In this document: one piece after another, positions 14,669 to 20,827 of the stretch | Layout: the number at the start of each line of letters is the position of its first letter | How positions within the stretch are numbered: the stretch's first letter is position 1 | Made by a program: the position numbers and the translations under genes | Notes under the pieces: model-generated | Databases searched by the model: none | What the model was told of the DNA's origin: nothing | Seen by the model: only the letters and a program-made list of their open reading frames with translations | Assembly: GCA_947599755.1 (NCBI GenBank) | Contig: CANQFO010000011.1 | Location: 1-20,827 of the forward strand | Source of the DNA: an uncultured Bacilli bacterium | GTDB taxonomy: Bacteria; Bacillota_I; Bacilli_A; RF39; UBA660 | Length of the DNA stretch: 20,827 bases | Direction: 5' to 3'

Positions 14669-16497
14669 TGAAAAAATTTTGGAATAAAGAATCAAAAAAA
14701 ATTGCACTGAGTATAATTTTATTTGGATTAGGAATCATCATAACAAAAAAACCATATCAATGGATATTATTAGGATTATCTTATGGAATAATCAGTGCAA
14801 ATGTTTATGTAACAGCATTTGAAAATTTAAAGAAAAAAGAAATATTTGATGAAAATTTTCTGATGATTATTGCAACCATTGGAGCAATTTTAATTAAAAG
14901 TTATGAAGAAGCAGTAATGGTAATCTTATTATTTGAAATAGGAGAATATTTATCCGATTTAGCAATAGAAAATAGTAGACAATCCATCATAAAATTAATG
15001 GACCTAAGAAGTGATAAAATTCATTTAAAAACAAAAGAAGGAATAAAAGATATCGATTGTAAAAAGGTAAGTAGAAAAGATATTTTTATCGTAAAACCAG
15101 GAGAAAAAGTACCAATAGATGGAAAAATAATAGAAGGAGAAAGCTTTTTCGATACTTCTAGCTTAACTGGAGAACCCATACCAAAAAGAATGAAAGAACA
15201 AGATTTAGTATTAAGTGGATATATAAATAAGGAAAATCCAATTACCGTAGTCGCAACATCCACTTATGAAACATCAACCGCAACCAAAATCATAAAAATG
15301 ATAGAAGAGGCCAATGATAAAAAAACAGATACAGAAAAATGGATTACGAAATTTGCAAAAATTTATACACCAATAGTGGTCTTATTGGCTATATTATTAA
15401 CAATAATTCCAATATTATTAGGAGGAGAAATTTCCATTTGGTTGAAAAAATCATTAGTATTTTTAGTTACATCATGTCCATGTGCATTAGTAATATCTGT
15501 TCCCTTATCCTATTTTTGTGGTATAGGAGCAGCAAGTAAAGAAGGAATTTTATTAAAAGGAAGCATGATATTAGATAAATTAACGAAACTAAAAACAATT
15601 GCCTTAGATAAAACAGGCACCGTAACAGAAGGAATATTTGAAGTAAGAAAAATCGTGGCAGTAAACTTAACCGAAGAAAAATTATTAGAAATCGCAGCAT
15701 ATGCAGAAAGTTACTCCAATCATCCAATTGCCAAATCCATTTTAAACAAGTATGGGAAAAAGATAAAAGAAGGAAAAATAAGCAACTATCAAGAAATTAG
15801 TGGCAAAGGAATCAGTTGTACTAATGAACAAAAAAAGATATTATTAGGAAATCAAAAATTAATGGAAGAAAATAAAATAGAAGTACCAAAAGTGCAAACA
15901 ATAGGAACAATTATCTATTTATGCATCAATAAAAAATATCAAGGATATCTAGAAATTAGTGACAAGATTAAAGAAAGTGCAACCCAATTAGTAGAAAAAG
16001 GGAAAAATCAAAACTATCATTTCGTAATTTTATCAGGAGATACAGAAGAAATGGTAAAAAAAGTGGCGGACGAAGTAAAAATAAAGAATTATTATTCATC
16101 ATTATTACCAATAGATAAGGTGGAAAAAATAAAAGAATTAAAAAAACAAGGAATGCTATTATTTGTAGGAGATGGAATAAATGATGCTTTAGCCATGAAA
16201 ACAGCAGATATCAGTGTTGCCATGGGAAAAATAGGAAGCGATGCAGCAGTAGAAGCAAGTGATATCGTCATTATGCAAGATAATCTATCAAAAATAAGCC
16301 AAGCAATAACCATTGCCAAAAGAACTAGACAAAAGGTAATAAGTAACCTCATTTTTGCCATAGGAATTAAACTTTTATTTTTATTACTCGGTATTTTAGG
16401 AAAAACAACAATTTGGATGGCTGTATTTGCTGATGTAGGAGTAACGCTTTTACTAATTTTAAATTCTTTATTACTCATCAAAAGAAAAAAAGAATAA
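14668..16497 (+). CDS. P1B-type heavy-metal exporter ATPase (Zn/Cd/Pb, ZntA/CadA-like)
   Basis: Membrane pump that exports divalent soft metals using ATP. In the 609-residue product: actuator motif TGEP (167-170), ion-binding Cys270-Pro271-Cys272 in the sixth span, phosphorylated Asp314 in DKTGT, the P1B-specific His352-Pro353 in SNHPIA, and GDGIND (501-506). Lys568 in the seventh span (AIGIKLLF) and Asp589 in the eighth (VFADVGVT) are the P1B-2 signature of Zn/Cd/Pb pumps. Unlike most CadA/ZntA proteins it has no N-terminal metal-binding domain and no C-x-x-C before the first span, so it is a short form. It starts with GTG sharing one base with the repressor's TAG, with CGGAGG 7 bases ahead. 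Cobalt transport is an alternative but less likely. Confidence 0.93.
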   Translation: MKKFWNKESKKIALSIILFGLGIIITKKPYQWILLGLSYGIISANVYVTAFENLKKKEIFDENFLMIIATIGAILIKSYEEAVMVILLFEIGEYLSDLAIENSRQSIIKLMDLRSDKIHLKTKEGIKDIDCKKVSRKDIFIVKPGEKVPIDGKIIEGESFFDTSSLTGEPIPKRMKEQDLVLSGYINKENPITVVATSTYETSTATKIIKMIEEANDKKTDTEKWITKFAKIYTPIVVLLAILLTIIPILLGGEISIWLKKSLVFLVTSCPCALVISVPLSYFCGIGAASKEGILLKGSMILDKLTKLKTIALDKTGTVTEGIFEVRKIVAVNLTEEKLLEIAAYAESYSNHPIAKSILNKYGKKIKEGKISNYQEISGKGISCTNEQKKILLGNQKLMEENKIEVPKVQTIGTIIYLCINKKYQGYLEISDKIKESATQLVEKGKNQNYHFVILSGDTEEMVKKVADEVKIKNYYSSLLPIDKVEKIKELKKQGMLLFVGDGINDALAMKTADISVAMGKIGSDAAVEASDIVIMQDNLSKISQAITIAKRTRQKVISNLIFAIGIKLLFLLLGILGKTTIWMAVFADVGVTLLLILNSLLLIKRKKE

Positions 16498-16500
16498 GGA

Positions 16501-16530
16501 TTGACAAATACGATTAGAATATAATATATA
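16501..16530 (+). promoter_or_regulatory. Promoter of the GH25 gene
   Basis: Consensus -35 TTGACA (16501-16506), 3 bases after the ATPase stop. The -10 is most likely TATATA (16525-16530, 18-bp spacer); the better-looking TATAAT at 16520-16525 is only 13 bp away and too close. Confidence 0.55.
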
Positions 16531-16561
16531 AATAGTATAAATAGAAAAGTGAGTGAAAACG

Positions 16562-17749
16562 ATGAAAAAAAGAATAATCGTAATGATAATCAGTACAATA
16601 ATCATCCTAGGAATAATTTACTTAATTCATTGGATAAGAATATGGACAGCAAAAATTGAAATTGAATTGAAAGATACAGAAATAGAAGTATATGATAACG
16701 TTCAGATAAAAGATTTAATAAAAAAAATTAATGGAAAAGTAATAGAAAATAAAAAAATAGATACAACAAAATTAGGAAAGCAAAAAATAAATTTTCAATA
16801 TAAAAATGAAGATAACATAAAAATAAATTATGAATTTGAAGTCAAGATTGTAGATACAACCAAACCATTAATTGGTCTTTCCAACTCACTATCTATTAAT
16901 ACAGATTATGAAGGAAACTTAGAAAAAGAAGTATTTTGTGGAGACAACTACGATGATGCTCCAAAATGTGAAATAATTGGAGAATATGATACCAAAATCC
17001 CAGGAAATTACTCATTAATTTATCAAGCAACAGATAGTAGTAATAATCAAGTAACCCAAAAATTTACCCTATATGTAAGAGAAAAGAAAAAAACAACCAC
17101 TACCCCTTCAAAGCCAATTACTCAATCATTTGAAGAAATAAAGAAAAAATATAAAACAAAACAAAATAAAATAGGAATAGATATTTCTCATTGGCAAGGG
17201 GAAATAGATTATGAAAAAATTCACGAAGCAGGAGTAGAATTTGCATTTATTCGTATAGGAAGTCAAAAAGGAATAGATGGAAAATATTACTTAGATGAAA
17301 AATTTAAAGAAAATATAGAAGGATTGAACAAAATAGGAATACCAGTAGGAATATATTTTTACTCTTACGCAAAAAATAAAAAAGATGCGCAAAAAGAAGC
17401 CGAATGGATTATCAAAAAACTAAAAAAATATAAAATATCTCTTCCCATTGCTTTCGACTGGGAAAACTGGTATTTATATCAAGAATTTAATTTAAGCTTT
17501 TATCATTTAACAGAAATTGCAAATACATTTGTCAAAACAATAGAAAAAAAAGGCTATGATGCCATGGTGTATAGTAGTAAAAATTACTTAGAAAAAGTAT
17601 GGTATCAAATAAATAGTCCAATATGGTTAGCCCATTATACAGAAAAGACAAACTATGAAGGAAAATATAAAGTTTGGCAAATGTGTGATAATGGAACAAT
17701 TGATGGAATAACAGAAAATACAGTAGACATTGATATTTTATATAATTAA
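16562..17749 (+). CDS. Membrane-anchored GH25 lysozyme with Ig-like domain
   Basis: Probable cell-wall hydrolase cleaving between MurNAc and GlcNAc, held at the outer membrane face. Order of parts in 395 residues: cytoplasmic MKKR, span (about 4-27), a polar linker domain with KIEIELKDTEIEVYD, an Ig-like domain of the DUF5011 kind (about 92-170; DTTKPLIGLS through YQATDSSNNQVTQKFTLYV), a Thr/Pro/Lys linker, then GH25 from about 203. Catalytic features are Asp207 in GIDISHWQG, Asp299-Trp300-Glu301 (the D-W-E motif) and Asp389/Asp391 in VDIDI at the end. I chose ATG 16562 over GTG 16553 because AGTGAGTG fits as SD for the former. Asp207, Asp299 and Glu301 being present suggests an active enzyme, perhaps for wall remodelling. 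Confidence 0.9.
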   Translation: MKKRIIVMIISTIIILGIIYLIHWIRIWTAKIEIELKDTEIEVYDNVQIKDLIKKINGKVIENKKIDTTKLGKQKINFQYKNEDNIKINYEFEVKIVDTTKPLIGLSNSLSINTDYEGNLEKEVFCGDNYDDAPKCEIIGEYDTKIPGNYSLIYQATDSSNNQVTQKFTLYVREKKKTTTTPSKPITQSFEEIKKKYKTKQNKIGIDISHWQGEIDYEKIHEAGVEFAFIRIGSQKGIDGKYYLDEKFKENIEGLNKIGIPVGIYFYSYAKNKKDAQKEAEWIIKKLKKYKISLPIAFDWENWYLYQEFNLSFYHLTEIANTFVKTIEKKGYDAMVYSSKNYLEKVWYQINSPIWLAHYTEKTNYEGKYKVWQMCDNGTIDGITENTVDIDILYN

Positions 17750-17789
17750 TGAAAAAAGATAAAAAATCAGAAAATAATAGAAAAGATAA

Positions 17790-17798
17790 TGATATAAT
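17790..17798 (+). promoter_or_regulatory. Extended -10 promoter of the lipoprotein gene
   Basis: TGATATAAT: perfect -10 (17793-17798) with the TGn extension, no clear -35. AAAGGG precedes ATG 17822. Confidence 0.6.
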
Positions 17799-17821
17799 AA
17801 AAGAATAGAAAGGGATCAAAA

Positions 17822-18286
17822 ATGAAAAAGAAAAAAATTATTCTTAGCACAATGCTGATTATTTTCTTATTGTTCGTTACAGGATGTAGAAATAAAAAAG
17901 CATTAACTCAAGAACAATTTAGAAAAATCATGAAGAAAAAAAATTATGAAATAGTGGATGTAACAAAGAACTACCAACAAGCAGGATATGTAGTAACAGC
18001 ATTATTAGCGCAGAACAAAAAAAAGACATATCAAATTGAATTTTATATCTTAAAAAATGAAGAACAAGCAAAAAATTTCTATGATAACAACAAAACAATA
18101 TTTACATCATCAAAAGAAGAAAAAGCAAAAAAAGAAATCAATTTAGAAAATTATGAAAAATTTGAACAAGAAACAATGAATAAATGGAATACTGTATCAA
18201 GAATAGACAATACAACTATTTATGTAAGTGCAAATAAAACAAATAAAAAAGAAATCAAGAAAGTGTTAAAAGATTTAGGCTATTAA
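17822..18286 (+). CDS. Small predicted lipoprotein, unknown function
   Basis: A 154-residue protein with a type II signal peptide: basic MKKKKI, a hydrophobic run LSTMLIIFLLFV and the lipobox VTGC, so Cys22 should be lipidated and the mature protein sits on the outer membrane face. The mature part is Lys- and Glu-rich, opens with LTQEQFRKIMKKKNYEIVDV and looks like a small alpha/beta domain; TYQIEFYILKNEEQAKNFYD and TTIYVSANKTNKKEIKKVL are its most regular segments. It resembles small lipoproteins I associate with gut Bacilli and Mollicutes relatives, but I cannot assign a function. It has its own promoter after the GH25 gene and no obvious terminator of its own. Confidence 0.85.
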   Translation: MKKKKIILSTMLIIFLLFVTGCRNKKALTQEQFRKIMKKKNYEIVDVTKNYQQAGYVVTALLAQNKKKTYQIEFYILKNEEQAKNFYDNNKTIFTSSKEEKAKKEINLENYEKFEQETMNKWNTVSRIDNTTIYVSANKTNKKEIKKVLKDLGY

Positions 18287-18329
18287 GAAATAAAAAGTGT
18301 AAATATACAAAATAATACAAATAAATTAA

Positions 18330-18369
18330 TTGACACAAATAATAAAAAAATATACAATACTGTTATAAT
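18330..18369 (+). promoter_or_regulatory. Overlapping dual promoter of the surface protein gene
   Basis: Two good elements are stacked: TTGACA (18330-18335), 17-bp spacer, TACAAT (18353-18358); and 11 bp further on an extended -10, TGTTATAAT, with TATAAT at 18364-18369. The SD sequence GAAAGGAG follows before ATG 18386. This is the strongest promoter region in the window by eye. Confidence 0.75.
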
Positions 18370-18385
18370 AGAAAGGAGAAAAAGT

Positions 18386-19447
18386 ATGAAAAAGAAAATG
18401 ATTTTATCTAGTATATTATTTCTTTTTAGTATGTTCATGATACCTAATGTTTATGCAGATGAGAGTGTAACGGACGAAGACACATTAAATCAAGCTATTT
18501 CAAGTGGAGGTATTATTACTATAGGTGAAGAAATACAAGCAGAAGAAATAATAGCGATAGATAGTGTTAGTACCCCAATTACCATTGATTTAAATGGTAA
18601 GACAATTAGTAGAGAAGAAGGTAACTGTGTTTTCACAATTAAAAATAGTAATGTAACATTTATCGATAGTAGTAATGGAGCTGGTAAAATAGATAAACAA
18701 GATGGATCTACAATTTATGTTATGGATAATTCAACAGTTACTATCAAAAGTGGTACCTATAATGGAGGAATTGTAGTTTGGGGTAGCAATCCTAAACTTA
18801 ATATTGAAGGTGGAACAATAACTACAGATGGTTTTGCTGTTGCAGGAAATGGTGCTAATACAACTGAATCTACAATTAAAATAACAGGAGGAAATTTAAC
18901 AAGTAATGAAAGTGCTGCTATATATCAACCACAAACCGGAACACTTACAATCTCAAATGGAAACATTAAAGGTAAAATAGGAATAGTTGCAAGAGGAGGA
19001 CAAATTTTTATAACAGGAGGAAATATTACCGCAACAGGTTCAGGAACTATCCGAGTAGGAGATGCAAAAGTAAATGGCGATTATGCACAAGTACCACTTG
19101 GAACTGCTATTGTAGTAGATAATACAGAAGAAAATTATAGTAAAGCTACAGTTAAAACAACAGGAGGAAACTTTAAAACTGAATCTGATACTCCAGTAGT
19201 ATCCATGGGTAAAGATGCAACTGAAATTAAAATAGGAGCAGGAGCAACATTTGATAAAAAAGTAGATCCAATTTACTTAGAAAATGGTCTTGTTCAAAAT
19301 GAAAATGGAGAAGTAGTATCTCCAACTTCCATAAAAGATGATACCAAAAACCCAGACACTTCAGATGCTAATTTATATTTATTACTTACAATAATTGCTT
19401 TAAGTAGCTGTGGTATAGCTTATACATTTAAAAAAAGATTCAATTAA
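18386..19447 (+). CDS. Sortase-anchored beta-helix surface protein
   Basis: Secreted wall-attached protein, 353 residues. The signal peptide is residues 1-24, with cleavage after VYA before DESVT. The body (about 40-300) is made of short repeats such as INIEGG/ITGGNLTS/ISNGNIKG/ITGGNITATG-type turns with Thr/Gly/Asn ladders, as in right-handed parallel beta-helix or pectate-lyase-like adhesins. The C-terminal sorting signal is NPDTS (322-326), then a hydrophobic span and the basic tail KKRFN, so a sortase with an N-P-x-T preference should anchor it; no sortase gene is in the window. Codon use is richer in GGT, GCT and ACT than in its neighbours, which strongly prefer A-ending codons. With the strong promoter, SD and terminator, this suggests high expression or acquisition by transfer. 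Probable role in adhesion or host interaction, by inference. Confidence 0.85.
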   Translation: MKKKMILSSILFLFSMFMIPNVYADESVTDEDTLNQAISSGGIITIGEEIQAEEIIAIDSVSTPITIDLNGKTISREEGNCVFTIKNSNVTFIDSSNGAGKIDKQDGSTIYVMDNSTVTIKSGTYNGGIVVWGSNPKLNIEGGTITTDGFAVAGNGANTTESTIKITGGNLTSNESAAIYQPQTGTLTISNGNIKGKIGIVARGGQIFITGGNITATGSGTIRVGDAKVNGDYAQVPLGTAIVVDNTEENYSKATVKTTGGNFKTESDTPVVSMGKDATEIKIGAGATFDKKVDPIYLENGLVQNENGEVVSPTSIKDDTKNPDTSDANLYLLLTIIALSSCGIAYTFKKRFN

Positions 19448-19492
19448 AATAGTAAATTGAATCCAATAGGAAAAATGATTAAAATATAAGGG

Positions 19493-19530
19493 CTGAGTAG
19501 AAATGAATAATTTCTATTCAGTTTCTTTTT
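19493..19530 (+). terminator. Rho-independent terminator of the surface protein gene
   Basis: 12-bp stem (CTGAGTAGAAAT 19493-19504 with ATTTCTATTCAG 19510-19521, one G-U pair), 5-base loop, then TTTCTTTTT. It lies 46 bases after the stop. Confidence 0.85.
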
Positions 19531-19538
19531 ATAATTTT

Positions 19539-19570
19539 AAAAAAGCGTTAGAAACATTAATTTCTAACGC
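19539..19570 (-). terminator. Minus-strand terminator with no visible gene
   Basis: Perfect 10-bp stem GCGTTAGAAA (19545-19554) / TTTCTAACGC (19561-19570) with a 6-base loop. On the minus strand it is followed at once by TTTTTT (plus-strand A's 19539-19544), while the plus strand has no T run. It should therefore stop transcription coming from the right on the minus strand. Confidence 0.6.
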
Positions 19571-19573
19571 GAT

Positions 19574-19613
19574 ATGTGATACAATCTAATTGACGAAAGA
19601 AGATGTATCACAT
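19574..19613. repeat. Perfect 10-bp inverted repeat in the intergenic region
   Basis: ATGTGATACA (19574-19583) and TGTATCACAT (19604-19613) flank a 20-base spacer. It could be a regulator binding site or an RNA stem upstream of mutY, or part of a minus-strand transcript ending at the adjacent terminator. The spacing is longer than a normal terminator loop and no T run follows. Confidence 0.7.
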
Positions 19614-19628
19614 GGATTATTTTAAAAT

Positions 19629-19662
19629 AAAGAGAGCTATTTTCATAGTCCCCTTTCTTTTT
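19629..19662. repeat. Imperfect hairpin in the mutY leader region
   Basis: AAAG...CTAT (19629-19640) pairs imperfectly with ATAG...CTTT (19645-19656) around the loop TTTC; the plus strand continues CTTTTT, so it might act as a weak plus-strand terminator upstream of the mutY promoter. Two mismatches in the stem keep confidence low. Confidence 0.35.
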
Positions 19663-19672
19663 GCATCATAAC

Positions 19673-19681
19673 TGGTATAAT
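19673..19681 (+). promoter_or_regulatory. Extended -10 promoter of mutY
   Basis: TGGTATAAT: perfect -10 at 19676-19681 with the TGn extension and no -35. It is 20 bases before ATG 19701, with an AAGGAAG SD between. Confidence 0.65.
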
Positions 19682-19700
19682 AAAAAAAAGGAAGAAAATT

Positions 19701-20762
19701 ATGCAAAGAATGATAAAAGAAATAACAAATTGGTATAAAGAAAATAAAAGAGATCTCCCTTGGAGAAAAAATAAAGATCCCTATCACATATGGATATCAG
19801 AAATTATGCTTCAACAAACGAGAATAGAAGCGGTAAAAGAATATTATCAAAAATTCATCAAAGAACTTCCAAATATTCAATCACTAGCACAAGTAAAAGA
19901 AGATAAATTACTAAAGCTTTGGGAAGGACTAGGATATTATTCTAGAGCAAGAAATCTAAAAAAAGCAGCGCAAATTATAGAAGAAAAATATCAAGGAAAG
20001 TTTCCTAAAACATATACAGAAATAAAAAATCTACCAGGAATAGGAGAGTACACAGCAAGTGCAATATCATCAATTTGCTTTGGAGAAAAACAAGCAACAA
20101 TTGATGGAAACGTATTAAGAGTTTATACAAGATTTTACAATGATAATAGAAATATAGATGAGAGGACAACAAGAAAAGAAATCAGAAAAGAGCTGATGAA
20201 TTTTCTTCCCAACAATCCAGGAGAATTTAATGAATCACTAATGGAAATTGGAGAAACAATATGTATTCCTAAAGGAACACCATTATGTAAAAAATGCCCT
20301 TTACAAAAAAACTGTCAAGCAAAAAGAAAAAATACAATCAACAAATTACCAGTTAGAAAAGAAAAGCAAGAAAAACAAGAAAAAAAATACACAGTATTAT
20401 TATTTTGCTATCAAGATACGATAATCATTCAAAAAAGAAAAGGAAAAGGATTATTAGAGAATTTATGGGAAATACCAAATGTTGAAGGACATTTATCACC
20501 AAAAAAAGTAAAAGAACTTCTAAAAAAAGAACAAATTATTCCCCAAAAAATTGAAGAAGGAATTTCTTCAACTCATATTTTTACTCATCAAAAATGGCAT
20601 ATGATATCTTATAAAATTAACTTAACCTCTCCAATAAAAGAAAAAAGTTTATCTCTAAACATAATAAAAAAAGATTATGCAATTCCTACAGCATTTCAAC
20701 CATTCATAAAAGAAATAGAAAAAGAACTAAATCAAAAAACTCTTGAAAGGAAGATAGTCTGA
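19701..20762 (+). CDS. mutY: A/G-specific adenine DNA glycosylase
   Basis: Base-excision repair enzyme that removes adenine mispaired with 8-oxoguanine. The HhH-GPD domain shows LPWRKNKDPYHIWISEIMLQ with catalytic Glu34, the Q-Q-T motif (38-40), GLGYYSRARNL, the helix-hairpin-helix LPGIGEYTA and the catalytic Asp135 in ATIDGNVLRV. The 4Fe-4S ligands are Cys188, Cys196, Cys199 and Cys205; the first spacing is seven residues, where E. coli has six. The C-terminal part (about 225-345) is the NUDIX-like 8-oxoG recognition domain with GKGLLENLWEIPN. Length (353) is normal for the family. It is the only gene here ending in TGA. The spacing of 253 bases from the preceding gene and its own promoter suggest independent expression. 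Confidence 0.95.
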   Translation: MQRMIKEITNWYKENKRDLPWRKNKDPYHIWISEIMLQQTRIEAVKEYYQKFIKELPNIQSLAQVKEDKLLKLWEGLGYYSRARNLKKAAQIIEEKYQGKFPKTYTEIKNLPGIGEYTASAISSICFGEKQATIDGNVLRVYTRFYNDNRNIDERTTRKEIRKELMNFLPNNPGEFNESLMEIGETICIPKGTPLCKKCPLQKNCQAKRKNTINKLPVRKEKQEKQEKKYTVLLFCYQDTIIIQKRKGKGLLENLWEIPNVEGHLSPKKVKELLKKEQIIPQKIEEGISSTHIFTHQKWHMISYKINLTSPIKEKSLSLNIIKKDYAIPTAFQPFIKEIEKELNQKTLERKIV

Positions 20763-20786
20763 AAAGAAAAATGGAATTTATTTTAT

Positions 20787-20821
20787 AAAAAAAGGTAAAA
20801 AAGGGCAGACTTCCCCTTACC
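20787..20821 (-). terminator. Probable minus-strand terminator at the window edge
   Basis: GGTAA (20794-20798) and GGG (20803-20805) pair with TTACC (20817-20821) and CCC, around a loop containing CAGACTT. On the minus strand the stem is followed by seven T's (plus-strand A's 20787-20793), while the plus strand has none. This suggests a converging minus-strand gene or RNA that begins beyond the window. Confidence 0.55.
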
Positions 20822-20827
20822 CCAAAG

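Noticed and set aside
16092..16481. 129-codon minus-strand ORF opposite the P1B ATPase
   Set aside because: Antisense of the conserved GDGIND and final membrane spans; no independent features.
16520..16525. TATAAT as the -10 paired with TTGACA at 16501
   Set aside because: The spacer would be 13 bp, too short for a sigma-70-type promoter; TATATA at 16525-16530 fits better.
16553..16561. GTG start for the GH25 protein
   Set aside because: It overlaps the purine-rich SD for ATG 16562 and adds only three residues with no better ribosome site.
19631..19656. Similarity of AGAGCTAT...TCCC to type II-A CRISPR repeats or tracrRNA
   Set aside because: Only short matches, a single copy, no spacers, no cas genes; better explained as an imperfect hairpin.
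1..20827. Mollicutes code 4 for the whole window
   Set aside because: Genes are full-length with TGG for Trp and no in-frame TGA in conserved regions, so the standard code fits.

Overview
The window is very A+T-rich and all of its recognisable genes lie on the + strand. Purine-rich Shine-Dalgarno (SD) sites, TATAAT-type -10 boxes, short A/U-rich Rho-independent terminators, a FemAB-family enzyme, GtrA/GtrB-type wall glycosylation genes and an LPXTG-like sorting signal (NPDTS) all point to a low-GC Gram-positive of the Bacillota, perhaps an uncultured Bacilli or Mollicutes-related gut lineage. Lineage is inference. Tryptophan is read from TGG, and one gene ends in TGA, so the code looks standard.

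Region 1 (1-3342): the end of a cell-surface polysaccharide operon, with a 5'-truncated UDP-galactopyranose mutase (glf), a GT2 glycosyltransferase and a multi-membrane-span GT-C-like glycosyltransferase, closed by a strong terminator. Region 2 (3522-10330): a second, tightly packed glycosylation operon with its own promoter. It has two more large membrane proteins of glycosyltransferase type, three DPM1/GtrB-like polyprenyl-phosphate glycosyltransferases, and one GtrA-type flippase. With the membrane enzyme of region 1, the window holds three candidate GT-C enzymes and three candidate makers of lipid-linked sugar donors. This fits a multi-sugar, three-component (GtrB donor synthase / GtrA flippase / GT-C transferase) system that decorates a wall polymer outside the membrane.

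Region 3 (10426-14283): a lipid kinase of the DagK/YegS family whose start is probably at 10481, a DUF2238-like membrane protein overlapping it, a two-span membrane protein of unknown function, and a FemAB-family aminoacyltransferase for peptidoglycan cross-bridges. Region 4 (14300-16497): a metal resistance operon with an SmtB/CzrA-type ArsR repressor, its operator palindrome over the transcription start, and a P1B-2 Zn/Cd exporter ATPase. Region 5 (16501-19530): envelope proteins: a membrane-anchored GH25 lysozyme with an Ig-like domain, a small lipoprotein, and a sortase-anchored beta-helix surface protein whose codon use differs from its neighbours. Region 6 (19531-20827): a compact intergenic stretch dense in inverted repeats, including a minus-strand terminator with no visible gene, then mutY, then a second minus-strand terminator for something beyond the window end.

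Most genes belong to known families. The parts least explained are the structured 19.5-19.7 kb intergenic region, the two orphan membrane proteins (11415-12197, 12251-12970), and how the three donor synthases pair with the three membrane transferases. No IS element, CRISPR array, tRNA or rRNA was seen, and no stretch above 300 bases lacks a gene.
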